A stretch of DNA of 50,683 nucleotides from assembly GCA_030587405.1 (NCBI GenBank), contig JAUQZD010000001.1:1-50683 (forward strand). The letters run 5' to 3'. The DNA is from Candidatus Freyrarchaeum guaymasense. Lineage in GTDB: Archaea > Asgardarchaeota > Jordarchaeia > Jordarchaeales > Freyrarchaeaceae. How positions within the stretch are numbered: position 1 is the first letter of the stretch; each line of letters starts with the position of its first letter. Under the pieces are notes generated by a model. The model ran no database searches, had not been told where the DNA came from, and saw only the letters and a list, made by a program, of their open reading frames with translations. This document shows positions 31,420 through 41,400 of this stretch, piece after piece. Both the position numbers and the translations under genes were made by a program.

Positions 31420-32339
31420 GCCTCCTTAAGCCGACAGAAAGCGCACACCTCAGAGGAAGTAGGATAGCCGCACACGGCGCACCTTCTCAGAGCCTCCTGC
31501 CATCCTTCATCTGTTAAGTGCGGCTTTATCCTCTTCAGGAACCCCCTAACCATGCTTACCTTGGCAGCCGGCCACTTCTCCTCCAGAAAGTTAATTACTT
31601 CTTTAAATTTGAGTGTTGAAGGGTTGACAGCGTAGGGGCACTCCTCACTAATAGGAGATAACCCTTGAATGTGGGCGTAAAGGGCTGTTTCTCTCTCGGA
31701 CACCTCAAAGAGAGGTTTGATACGTGAAACCATGCCGTCCCTCCTCGGGAGGACGGGAGACTGCCGGGCGAGAAGCTCAACGTTAGCTGAAACATAGTTT
31801 GAAAGGAGAACAGCCGCCTCATCGTCAAGGTTATGCCCCGTAGCCAGCCTGTCAAACCCCTCCTCGACGCCAAACGCGTTTAAAACGTACCTTTTAACAA
31901 CCCCGCAGACGGAGCATACGGGTCTTCCACCCCGGGAAGCAACCTCATCCATCGTAAACCCAGCCACCCTCCTAACATCGATGACGTGGTGCGGTACGCC
32001 GATGCTCCTGCAGTGCTCACCCGCCACTCTAACGCTCTCCTCAGAGTACCCCTCTATCCCGAGGTCTATTGTAACCGCTTCAAGCTCGTAGTTGAGGGAG
32101 ATCTTGGGATCATCGCTGTTCCTTATCTCGGAGAGAACGTGAAGAAGCACTAAACTATCCTTCCCACCTGAAACAGCCGCTAAAACCCTCTCCCCCTCCC
32201 TCACCATCTTATACCTTTCAATGGTTCTCCTTACACGCCTCACAACGTACACCTTAAAGTGTTCATTGCACAGGCTAAGACGCGCATAAGGAATAAACAC
32301 CTTCGCCTCGCTCCCACACCATCTACACCTCGCCACCAT
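31404..32339 (-). CDS. ttuA: TtuA/CTU1-type tRNA 2-thiolation protein
   Basis: PP-loop ATPase that adenylates a tRNA uridine (U54 or U34) for sulfur transfer. The N-terminal zinc motif CRWCGSEAK with LCNEH, then VLAAVSGGKDSLVLLHVL (PP-loop), the internal Cys pair GRPVCSVCGVVKR that holds the [4Fe-4S]/sulfur site, ATGHNLDDEA, and a C-terminal zinc knuckle CAVCGYPTSSEVCAFC are all present. Length about 311 is typical. ATG 32339 is preferred over the GTG two codons earlier. It probably works with a ubiquitin-like sulfur carrier activated by an E1-like protein such as the one at 47553-48305. Confidence 0.93.
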   Translation of the reverse strand: MVARCRWCGSEAKVFIPYARLSLCNEHFKVYVVRRVRRTIERYKMVREGERVLAAVSGGKDSLVLLHVLSEIRNSDDPKISLNYELEAVTIDLGIEGYSEESVRVAGEHCRSIGVPHHVIDVRRVAGFTMDEVASRGGRPVCSVCGVVKRYVLNAFGVEEGFDRLATGHNLDDEAAVLLSNYVSANVELLARQSPVLPRRDGMVSRIKPLFEVSERETALYAHIQGLSPISEECPYAVNPSTLKFKEVINFLEEKWPAAKVSMVRGFLKRIKPHLTDEGWQEALRRCAVCGYPTSSEVCAFCRLKEAYGPM

Positions 32340-32457
32340 CCGCACCCCGACGAAAAGCGGCTACCAGCGGCCTTCCTGCCTCCTCCTTCCCCATGACCTT
32401 TTTCAAAAGATTTAACAGTTCTAGCTAGTAAAAGTTCCCCTGAATGGAGGTAAAAAC

Positions 32458-35400
32458 TTGTCGCTAAGGCAGAGAGCAGCCTGTCTCCTCGTCCTCCTCG
32501 TCCTGATCACGGCTTTTTCCACAGTCTCCGCACCGTCCCATACCTCACCATTACTCCAACTAAACTCTCAGCCAGCCTCCTCCGAGCAGCACTTAGCCTT
32601 CATAGACCCCGCAATCCTTCAAATGAAAGGGGAGCAAGGCACCTTATCGGTCATAGTGGTTTTCAACGTTAACCCTGAAGAAGGCTGTACCGCCTTGAAG
32701 AAGGCTTCAGGCAACGTTGTAGTCGAGAAGGTTTACAGTCTCATCCCTGCAGCCTTAGTTGAAATCCCATTAAATGATGTTTTTAAGATCGCTGGGCTAC
32801 CAGAGGTGGAAAGCATCTGGCTTAACAGGAACGTGAAGCTCTCATTCGAGGAAGGATCTAATAAAGGTGGGGAGGGAGACACCGCCACGGTCAACGTGTC
32901 TCAGATCTGGAGCGAAGGCTACAATGGCAGTGGCGTGATAGTGGCCGTGCTGGACAGTGGAATCGACACGTCACACCCAGACCTAGACGACCTAGATGAT
33001 GACCCATCCACCAACGACTCTAAGGTTATAGCCAGCGTCTCAATGGTCGACTACGACCCCTTCCCGTACGACTTCAATGGGCATGGAACATACGTTGCAG
33101 GGGTAGTTGCCGGGACAGGAGAAGCATCTGAAGGCAAATATAAAGGTGTTGCACCGGGAGCCATGCTCATGAACGTGAAGGTCTTCGACGTGGAGGGCTT
33201 CAGCCTATACTCTTGGATCCTTTCGGGCGTCGAGTGGAGCGTAAGCCACGGTGCAGACGTAATCCTAATCCCCTTCTCCATTCCAGGGCTTCCAGACGAC
33301 CCCTTATGCCTGGCGGTGGATGCCGCCGCCAGAATGGGCGTAACTGTTGTAGCTGCATCCGGGGATGAAGGCCCAGCCTACATGAGCATAGGGTCTCCGG
33401 GGTCGGCGCTGGGAGCCATAACTGTTGGAGCATACAATTCATCTTCGGGTAGGGTGTGCACGATCAGCGGAAGGGGGCCAACCCTGTACATGTGGATGAA
33501 GCCCGACGTAGTAGCCCCCGGATGCAACGTGGTTTCCTGTAGGGCTTCACCCCCAGATGTAGGAATCAACATTTCGATACCCCAGTTCAACCTGAGCGGG
33601 TACGGCACACCCATAGATGAAAACTATACCGTTGCAACCACGACGGCAGCAGCTGCAGCCTATGTTGCGGGGGTGTCCGCCCTCCTCCTGCAAGCCTTCA
33701 GGTATGCCAGCCCTGAAACCATAAAGATCTCCCTTCTAAAGACGGCAAGTGACTTGGGTGAGTCTCCAAACGTTCAGGGAAGCGGGCTGGTAAACCCAGA
33801 ATCCGCATACTATTATCTTAAGGGTGGCGGAGGAGAGGCCCTCAACGCCACACAGAGAACGTACACCATTGGTCTGCCAGCTGCCCCCCTCTACGTTAAC
33901 AACACCGAGACCGACATCACGTGCTATTGCGTAGCTGGGAGCAGCGGAATGTTCACCGCCATGATGGTCTCTAACAACACTGCAAACCTTAACACCTCAC
34001 ACCTCATTCAGGGAATGTTCGGCGTATCATACAATGGAATGAACACGTCCTGGCTAACAATGGGTTCGATCCTACGCGAGCTACACGTCTCGTATCTAAC
34101 CAGCGACTACGAGAGAGCCTCCTCCATATTTCAAGTAGGCGACCTCCTCGTCGCGGCGATCTTCGAATGCTGGAACAACTACACTAACCACCCATTAGAC
34201 GCCTTCAAACTGACCCTCGTCTTCATGAACACAGGCGACGAAGACCTATCAAACCTCTACTTAACGTTCTACTCGAGCCCGGCGTTGTTCCTTAACGAAA
34301 GCGACCCGTCATCGGACGACCATGGCTTCTACGATCCATCCACCGGCATGGTCTACGTGAACGACACGTACGACCTTAACCCCAGCCAAGCCCTCTACTT
34401 AGGGTTTAGGGGGAACGCGTCGGTCAGCGGGTACGAGGTAGGCGAAAACGAAACGGTCTTCGGCCATGCTTCAACAGGGGAACTCACCAATACCTCAAAG
34501 CACACGGGCAATTTGGGTCTGGCTATGAAGTGGCTTGTGGCAGGCTCGCTCCCGGCAGGCTCCCACGTAGCCTTCACAGGCTCCCTCTCCTTCGGTGAAA
34601 ACGAAAGCGCCACCAACGCTTCAGCATCAACGGCGCTGTTAGCGCAGCCCCCCTCGTCTTTCCCAGACCTCTGCATAGTTAACGCCTCCCTGAAGCGCTT
34701 ATCTCCTAAGGGGGCGGGGTACTCCTCAGATTGCCTAGTGCTTAACGTTGGAAACGATTTAGCTAATGCTTCCGTGTCCTTCTTCTCTAACAGGTCAGGT
34801 GGCGAAAGCACCGTGTACCACGTTGAATCCTTCTCCCTTGAAAATTACACTCCATTCACACCGGTAAAATTCAGCGTCACATGGGTGCCAGTTGAAGAAG
34901 GAATCTACTCAACCGGGTGGGCTATAGGGGAAATTCCGCTTCTCCCACTAGACTACATGCTAAACATAACAAATGTGACGAGTGGAAACATTCAATTCAA
35001 CATCTCAGAAGCCTACCTGCTAGACAATTACTTAGCGCGAAACGTCTTCATAGGCTCGCCTCCGGAAGACTTCGCTGTTTTCCCGGTGAGGATTCCAAGC
35101 AACCCCTTCCCAATAAACTTCCCAATAGACTTCGCGTACTATAATTTAACAGTAGTCTCAACAGGCAACTTAAGCGGCCTCAAGATAGACGTTGATGGAA
35201 ACGCCTCTAGACTGGTGTCTGCTACGAAGCTTCCCGAAACCATAAACTTATTCGGCACGATAGAAATCGCGGTTAACACAACCACCCCGTCAAGCCTAGC
35301 CATGAACCTGAACGTATCCCTCTCGCTTCCATTCGGCCTCTTCAACTTTCCGAATCCCGGAGTATACCAGGGGGAAATACAGGTTTCAAGCGGCGCCTCA

Positions 35401-36744
35401 CCTGTGGGGTCTGTAGCCGTCTCGTTTAACGTGACGTACCCCCAGGGGAGAATCCTATTTGATTCAGCACACAACCTAATAGACTTAGAACACTTAGAGG
35501 AAGCCCTCGACAGCACGTTCACCGGTTACTTCAGCATCTACGAAGTTTCAAAGGAGAACGGACACGAGCTGGACGAAATACCCTTCATAGAGGAACTCAA
35601 CGAAACCATACTTCAACTCTACGACACCCTGATAATATGCGATCCCGAGCTGGAGTTCAGCCAAAAAGAGCTGGAAGCGATAGAAAGCTTCGTCAGGCAA
35701 GGTGGCAGCTTACTGGTCCTACTCGAGCCGGAGGAGAATGGAAACTACACCCTAATAAATAGCCTCTTGGAACCCTACGGGATCAAAGCCACCTCAAACC
35801 TTACAGGCCCGGTCAGCCTAACACAGGAAAACTTCACGTCTCACCCGGTAACCGATGGTGTGGGGGAAGCCGTCCTATACTCGCCAGTATGCTTCCAAGT
35901 GAACGAGTCCCTAGGGGCTTTCACCCTGACAAAGGGGGAAGCGGTGATCGTCGCCTCTAAGGTTGGACTGGGCAGGGTCGTAGCCTTCGGCGACTCCGAC
36001 TTTGCATCACTCAGCCACATCGGAGAGCACGATAACCGCATTCTAATTTCCAACGTGCTGGAGTGGCTCATGGAGAATAAGCTAATCCTAAATCTCACCG
36101 TTAGCACCCCGCACGAAAACAACGTGATTTACCTGGGAGACAGCGTGTACTTCCTCGTCCACGTAACCGACCTTAACGGTAGGGACGTGTCGCAGAACCT
36201 CACAATTTTCGCCATATTCAACCTGCCCAACGGGACGTCTATTCCCATGTGGTGCTTCCACTATAAGGATGGCCTCTACACTACCCTAATGTTCACCGAG
36301 TTCACGGAGCAAACCGGGAATTACACCTTGATAGTATGGGCGGACGCCCCCAACTACACGTCAACATGCGCTACCTACACGTTTACCGTCCTCCCCTCCC
36401 CGGAGCAACCTTCACTCTTCTACCTTCCATCGGCGAAACGGGACGTTCTGTTGGGCTTCGCCGTAACAGCGCTCGTATCAACGCTAATCGTTGGATTATA
36501 CTTTGTCCGGAGAAGGCGCTTCCAAAGGAGGACGTTCATACCGGAACTTGACAGGGAGCTAGCATACTACATGAGAAACATGATAAACGAGGTTCGAGCA
36601 GCATTCAAGGAGCTTGACACGGCAATATCGGATGAAAAGCTAGACGACTTCGAAAAGATAAGGGTAATACATGATAAGCTTCCAAGACTGAGACGCACCC
36701 TAATAAAGGTTAAGGAACTAGCTGAAAAAATAGGGGAATACTAG
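32458..36744 (+). CDS. Giant subtilase-like surface protein with missing catalytic Ser
   Basis: A 1428-residue exported, membrane-anchored protein. It has a signal peptide (LLVLLVLITAFSTVSA), a propeptide-like region (about 55-135) and an S8 domain (about 150-420) with Asp166 in VAVLDSGIDTSHPDL and His209 in NGHGTYVAGV. The oxyanion Asn is Asp303 (AASGDEGP). The canonical GTSMAAPHVAG is replaced by TTTAAAAAYVAG (394-405), which puts Ala397 at the Ser position without gaps. Long beta-rich, NxS/T-rich regions follow, then a DUF4350/GATase-like domain (about 997-1207). After that come an Ig-like domain, one TM helix (about 1330-1350) and a cytosolic helical tail of about 75 residues. TTG start with GGAGGT. 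Probably a non-catalytic receptor or scaffold. Confidence 0.85.
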   Translation: MSLRQRAACLLVLLVLITAFSTVSAPSHTSPLLQLNSQPASSEQHLAFIDPAILQMKGEQGTLSVIVVFNVNPEEGCTALKKASGNVVVEKVYSLIPAALVEIPLNDVFKIAGLPEVESIWLNRNVKLSFEEGSNKGGEGDTATVNVSQIWSEGYNGSGVIVAVLDSGIDTSHPDLDDLDDDPSTNDSKVIASVSMVDYDPFPYDFNGHGTYVAGVVAGTGEASEGKYKGVAPGAMLMNVKVFDVEGFSLYSWILSGVEWSVSHGADVILIPFSIPGLPDDPLCLAVDAAARMGVTVVAASGDEGPAYMSIGSPGSALGAITVGAYNSSSGRVCTISGRGPTLYMWMKPDVVAPGCNVVSCRASPPDVGINISIPQFNLSGYGTPIDENYTVATTTAAAAAYVAGVSALLLQAFRYASPETIKISLLKTASDLGESPNVQGSGLVNPESAYYYLKGGGGEALNATQRTYTIGLPAAPLYVNNTETDITCYCVAGSSGMFTAMMVSNNTANLNTSHLIQGMFGVSYNGMNTSWLTMGSILRELHVSYLTSDYERASSIFQVGDLLVAAIFECWNNYTNHPLDAFKLTLVFMNTGDEDLSNLYLTFYSSPALFLNESDPSSDDHGFYDPSTGMVYVNDTYDLNPSQALYLGFRGNASVSGYEVGENETVFGHASTGELTNTSKHTGNLGLAMKWLVAGSLPAGSHVAFTGSLSFGENESATNASASTALLAQPPSSFPDLCIVNASLKRLSPKGAGYSSDCLVLNVGNDLANASVSFFSNRSGGESTVYHVESFSLENYTPFTPVKFSVTWVPVEEGIYSTGWAIGEIPLLPLDYMLNITNVTSGNIQFNISEAYLLDNYLARNVFIGSPPEDFAVFPVRIPSNPFPINFPIDFAYYNLTVVSTGNLSGLKIDVDGNASRLVSATKLPETINLFGTIEIAVNTTTPSSLAMNLNVSLSLPFGLFNFPNPGVYQGEIQVSSGASPVGSVAVSFNVTYPQGRILFDSAHNLIDLEHLEEALDSTFTGYFSIYEVSKENGHELDEIPFIEELNETILQLYDTLIICDPELEFSQKELEAIESFVRQGGSLLVLLEPEENGNYTLINSLLEPYGIKATSNLTGPVSLTQENFTSHPVTDGVGEAVLYSPVCFQVNESLGAFTLTKGEAVIVASKVGLGRVVAFGDSDFASLSHIGEHDNRILISNVLEWLMENKLILNLTVSTPHENNVIYLGDSVYFLVHVTDLNGRDVSQNLTIFAIFNLPNGTSIPMWCFHYKDGLYTTLMFTEFTEQTGNYTLIVWADAPNYTSTCATYTFTVLPSPEQPSLFYLPSAKRDVLLGFAVTALVSTLIVGLYFVRRRRFQRRTFIPELDRELAYYMRNMINEVRAAFKELDTAISDEKLDDFEKIRVIHDKLPRLRRTLIKVKELAEKIGEY

Positions 36745-36756
36745 GCTCCTATAACC

Positions 36757-37614
36757 TCAGGGCTCTTCCCCTACAACGCCCTCGATCCTCTCGATGGCAT
36801 CCCTTATTTCATCCAACTTCTTAACAACGGTTCTCCTTGTGGACTTAGGCAGATCCCAGAGCCTCCTTTCAACTTCATCAATAAGCTCCTTAGCAGCTTC
36901 CCTTTCCCCCTCCTCAACGTACATGTAGGCTGCTTTAAGGTAGCTGTTAATCATACGCCGCAACTCCCCCTTTTCATCGTAAATATCCCCGATTCGCCTG
37001 GTGAGGTATGCTGTACTCAACTTGTCTCCCATCTCCTCCGCCACCTTCAAAGCCTTCCGGTAATATTCGGCAGCCTTATCCGCCTCCCCCCCTCTGTAAT
37101 ATATTTCTCCAATATCTAGTAGGACGCTGCTGACCCCCTCTTCGTTCCCCTCCTTACGGTATATCCTTAAAGCCTCCTCGAGACTTTTAAGCCCTCTCTC
37201 CAGCTCCCCCCTTCCAGCGTAAACTAGCCCTAACGCGTAGGCTGCGTCAGCAACCCCTTCCTCTAACCCGATTTTACGGTATATTTTGATCGCTCTGACA
37301 CCGTGCTTTTCAGCTTCCTCATACTCATCAAGTTCAAGATGTGCGACGCATAGGTTGTAGGCTGCGTCGGCGACCCCCTCCTCGTTGCCTGTAGCTTCAA
37401 ACGCCTCCAAGCTTTTCCTGTAAAATTCAAGCGCTTTCTCAGGTAAATTAATCCTAGTGTAGAAGAGACCCGCTTCCAAGCAAACTTGCCCTAGGGAGGG
37501 TTTATCCCCCTCCTTCTCAGCGGCTTTTACAGCCTCCAAATACCTATCAGCAGCTTCTCCTACAAGTCCCTCCTCCTCAAGCCTTCTTGCATCCTGAAGT
37601 AGCTCCTCAATCAT
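36757..37614 (-). CDS. TPR-repeat protein
   Basis: A 285-residue soluble solenoid made of about six tetratricopeptide repeats. Recurrent patterns such as EKALEFYRKSLEAFEATGNEEGVADAAYNL and ERGLKSLEEALRIYRKEGN match the 34-residue TPR rule with conserved small/Gly, Tyr and Pro-like positions. Some repeats are nearly identical to each other (GNEEGV, GLEEGVADAAYALG), a sign of recent internal duplication. It should act as a protein-binding scaffold. Convergent with the subtilase gene (12 bp apart). ATG start with GGGGA upstream. Partner unknown; a second TPR protein lies downstream on the same strand. Confidence 0.85.
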   Translation of the reverse strand: MIEELLQDARRLEEEGLVGEAADRYLEAVKAAEKEGDKPSLGQVCLEAGLFYTRINLPEKALEFYRKSLEAFEATGNEEGVADAAYNLCVAHLELDEYEEAEKHGVRAIKIYRKIGLEEGVADAAYALGLVYAGRGELERGLKSLEEALRIYRKEGNEEGVSSVLLDIGEIYYRGGEADKAAEYYRKALKVAEEMGDKLSTAYLTRRIGDIYDEKGELRRMINSYLKAAYMYVEEGEREAAKELIDEVERRLWDLPKSTRRTVVKKLDEIRDAIERIEGVVGEEP

Positions 37615-38080
37615 CAGCGTTCCCCTACTCCACCACTTCCCTTTTCGTTTCCATTCTTTTCAAAAGCTCACCTTTTTTACTTTTTGGTTCCCCCCTCACA
37701 TGATGCAGCTTCTCCACGTGATGCCAGATCGACGCATTAACACTTTTAACTCCTCAGAAAAACAGCAACCCCAACTTCCTCCTTCCAAAAGCTCACCTCT
37801 CCATTCCTGTTTTCATTTACCTCTGCAATGCCTCATAGAACTGTTTAAAGGTTGGTGGGTGCTTGCATGCATAAACCATTGAAGTGAAAAGCCCTTTTTT
37901 AGACGGTTCTCCAATGCCCGTTAATGTTTAAACCGGGCAACTCGGTTGTCTAGTTTAAACCTTCAGGTGAGGCCCCGGGCTCCTGAAGGGGCGATCTCCG
38001 AAAAGGTGAATGATACGTCTCAAAGGCAATCGCATCTAGCCAAGTTTTACTCCTTTCTAAACCTTAAAAATTTAGAAAAA
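37615..38080. other. Intergenic region with a possible third structured repeat
   Basis: No supported gene. The left half (37615-37920) shows nothing clear. The right half holds the repeat annotated at 37926-38050. Confidence 0.4.
37926..38050 (+). ncRNA. Structured element, possible diverged copy C of the repeat
   Basis: GTTTAAACC occurs twice (37926-37934, 37953-37961). AACCG-GGCAACT-CGGTT (37931-37947) and the perfect CCTTCAGG/CCTGAAGG stem (37960-37967 with 37982-37989, loop TGAGGCCCCGGGCT) form hairpins. The downstream GGTGAATGATACGTCTCAAAGGC resembles GGTGATGCGTCCCAAAGCGG of copy B (21564 on), and ACCTTC before the main hairpin is shared with copies A and B. The CCTTGCGAA block is not found here. 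Membership is therefore tentative. Confidence 0.3.
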
Positions 38081-38473
38081 TTAGATGATGTTTTCTACTC
38101 TATGGAGTATCTTAGAAAGCGATTCAAGCTCCTTCTCTCTATTATATTTTTTAATTACCTTGTCTACCTCCTCGGCGAGCTCCTCCTCGTTCCCCCCTGA
38201 TGCATAAGCTTCTTCTATCTTCTCTAGGACTTGCCCTACGTCTTCTTTTTCGTCCGTGCAGAGGACAAAATATTCTCCCCTTGAGATCTTATACGTAAAC
38301 AACTTATTCTCAAGGAGAACGTAGGATACTCCCTCCTCTGAAACGTCGCTGGCGAACGTTTGTATTGCTGTTAAGAGGCCGCCTACGATTTCAGATCTTA
38401 TCTCTTCACCTAGGTAAGACTTGAAGAAGACTATTTTTCCGCTTCTGTCTATGATCCATAAGGCATGGATCAA
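38081..38473 (-). CDS. Longin-like small protein
   Basis: A 130-residue protein whose first 85 residues resemble longin/adaptor-small-chain-like domains of archaea. MIHALWIIDRSGKIVFFKSY has the opening beta hairpin, then GLLTAIQTFASDV the first helix. VSYVLLENKLFTYKIS and YFVLCTDEKEDV are further strands, and a helix VLEKIEEAY follows. A charged helical tail comes after (EEELAEEVDKVIKKYNREK). Longin folds serve small-GTPase and trafficking systems in eukaryotes and occur in archaea with unknown roles. The TTG start lies immediately after the stop of the 1058-residue TPR gene (no gap), with GGAGGGG as the shared site, so both are translated as a unit. Confidence 0.55.
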   Translation of the reverse strand: MIHALWIIDRSGKIVFFKSYLGEEIRSEIVGGLLTAIQTFASDVSEEGVSYVLLENKLFTYKISRGEYFVLCTDEKEDVGQVLEKIEEAYASGGNEEELAEEVDKVIKKYNREKELESLSKILHRVENII

Positions 38474-41400
38474 CTACTCCCCTCCACTAATCAATAGCGA
38501 CACCGGGCTGGGTTTAAAGAACCTCTTCCTATTCCTGCCATCCCTAAATATGACCAGTGGCTGGTATTTAACGTCTTGCCCTCTTTCCCCTATCATTTTT
38601 ATTTCTAAATCGATTTTTTGCCAGGCATCAACTTCCTCGTTAAACTCGACTTCACCATCCTTGATCATTTCCCTTTCCTTACCTATAACTTTAAATCCTG
38701 GCGGAACAACACCCTTTATCTTCTCCAGTATAACCGGCTTATCACCTATGTTTCTTATCTCCAAACTCACCTTAATTCTTTCCCCAACGGTGAAGAAGCT
38801 TCTATCAGCAGGCTCCCTCACCCTTACAATGAGGAAGCCATCCCTTAAAGCCTCTATTTCATCCCCCAGAAGGGTCGTTTCTCCTCTCCCCCCGCCCAGA
38901 ATCTCCAAGTACTCCTGCCTTATTTCCTCCTCTCTTAACTTTCGAGCCTTATCGGAGACCATCCTTTCCAACGCCACCTGTCCAGCCTCCGAAAACTTCT
39001 CCATGGCCTTAACATAGCTTTCATAGGCTAACTTGTAGTACCTCCTCCTCGCCTCGTCGAGCTTCTCCATGCTCGCCATGCGAGCATATCTTTCCCCGTC
39101 GAGAAGGAACTCCATTCCCTCAGCATACCTTGTGTAGTTCTCTAACCCTGCATCCATGAAGAAGTTTGCACTTCTTCCAAAATGTGTTCTGGCAGTGACG
39201 TACACGTCCATCGCCTCCTCGTCCACTTCAATGTACTCAAGTATTCTATGCCACCCGTAACACAGGTCGAAAAACCCTAGCATAGCATTCTTCATCTTGT
39301 TTGTTACAAACTCCTCAGAACTTACTCTAAAAAGCTCTGCCGCCTCTAGAAGCTCGTCTCGTGACCCTATATGCCCCCTCTCAAACTTCTCTAATCCTTG
39401 GGCGAAGTGCAGGTATCCCTCTATGCTCTCCCACTCAGCTTTTTCCCCTTGCCCGGAGATGTCCCTCAGCAACTCTATAGCCATAGAAAACTTGACGAGC
39501 GCCGGCGAGTGCTCTCCCTTAGCGTGCAGAGTCAATCCTTCCTCTATAAGTGTTTTCCCCTCGCACAGTTTTATGAACACATCCGCTCTCCTTTCCAGCT
39601 CGCTGCCAATCCTTCTCCCGGTTTGCTTCACCTCCTTAAACTTTTTGCTGGCGGATTTTAACAGTGATAATGCCTTATCATGGTCAACCAAGCTGACCGC
39701 CTCCGCCTCTAGAAGCTCACTTAATGCACGGTAAAACTTTGCCTCGTATTCATAGCCTCTCGGAAGCAGCTCGGCTCCTCTCCTGTAGAAGGAAGCAGCC
39801 TCTGAAGTGCTGACTTTCACCTTCTCCTTCCCTCTTTCAATGTTTGCCATAGCCTCAACGTATCTCGCCCTCTCCTTAGCGTAATCCCTCTCCTCCCTAG
39901 CCCTCCTCAGCTTCTCAAGGGCCTGAAGATAGTATTCCACGGATTGAGAATACTCTCCCTTCAAATCCTCAAGCTCTGCCAGTCTGATGAGAACCTCCCC
40001 TTCCATTTCGCTCCAATCAAAATTTGAACACATTCTTCCCCCTTCTAAATACGATTGCTTAGCTCTAAGGTAGTCTCTTTCATCCCCACTTCTCATCCAA
40101 GCCTCCCTGTAAATGTCGCCTGAAAGGACAGCCGACCTAACCCCTCCAACCAAGTCGTCCACAGCTATGTATGCTTCACGCGCCTTCTTAATCGCGCTTT
40201 TAGCCTTCTCCAGCGCCTCTCCCTTCCCTCTCAAGCTTAAAATGTAGTACGCCTTGGCTAAATCGTAGAGGTGATCCGCCCACTTTTCCTCCTCCTTAGC
40301 ATATTCAAGGGCAGCCTCACCATACCTAATAGCGTTTCCAAGCAGCTCCCTAGACCTTCCCGGCTCCTGTTCAACCCTTGCTGCAGCTATCAAGTAACTA
40401 ACCATGCTGCTGTAAAGCTCCCCAACTATAGGGTTCCCCTCAGGGAACCTCTTCACCTCGTTTAAAGCTTCCCGGCCATAAGCGGCCCCCTCCCTAACTA
40501 GGTTTGCTTTCAAAACGTCGCTTTCAGCAACCTCACTATACTCCGAGACGACCTTGGGTATCAATATGAGAGATCTGACTGTTAAGTCGTTTCTCACCTG
40601 CCTCCTCGCATACCTGTAAGCTTTCTTTAATGCTTCATAGCATTCCCTTAAAATGGTCCTCCTCGCCTTCTCCGTTAAGAGAAGCTTAACCATCTTATAC
40701 CCTACAACTCCTAGAAGAAGGTAAGCTTCCGATGCAACGTCGTACTGCTCTTCCCTTTCAAGCCTTTCAGCTACCTCCTTACTGTCTTTTAATAGCTTAT
40801 TCAGTCTACTCAGTCTCTCCCCGTAAACATTCTCCCTCGACAGAATTTCCAGCTCTAAAAGTGCCAGATTATACCTGTGAATCCACCCGCACAGGTCCTC
40901 CCTCGGGTAAACACCTGCAGCCTCGGCTCGTAGAGATATAATGCCGTCATAGTCCCTCTTCTCCAGCGCGGCTTCAACCTCACACCTTTCCCCTCTTGCT
41001 TCTAAGCAGAGATACTGCTTCTCCCTCCCCGCCTCCCTAAGAAACTTCTCTGCATCACCAAAGTCCTTCGCAGCCTCTAACAGCACGTTTACTTTCTCCT
41101 CTCCTTCAAAGTATGGTGCACACTCAAGCTTCACCTCTCCACTCCAGAAGGAGAGTATCCCGCATTTCTCGTAATCCCCTATTTTTTCAAGCCTCTCAAG
41201 ACATTTGGAAAGCTCATCTATGGCCCGCGAGAAAATCTTCTTTTTCTCAGCCACATTCTCTTCGAGCCTAGTCCTTAAAGCATTAATAAACGCAACGCAG
41301 CAGCCTATCCTTACATCCCTCTCAACGCGGCCTATCGATAAGTTCTCCTTGATGTAAAGCCGCCTAACCTCACCAAGTATCTTTATCGCTTCCTCTATTC

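Noticed and set aside
31595..31873. Antisense and alternative frames inside ttuA
   Set aside because: TtuA motifs are complete in the main frame; the other frames have no supporting signal.
37690..37780. Possible C/D box guide RNA (two GATG-like boxes and a CTCAG)
   Set aside because: The boxes do not match RUGAUGA and CUGA well enough and the spacing is irregular.
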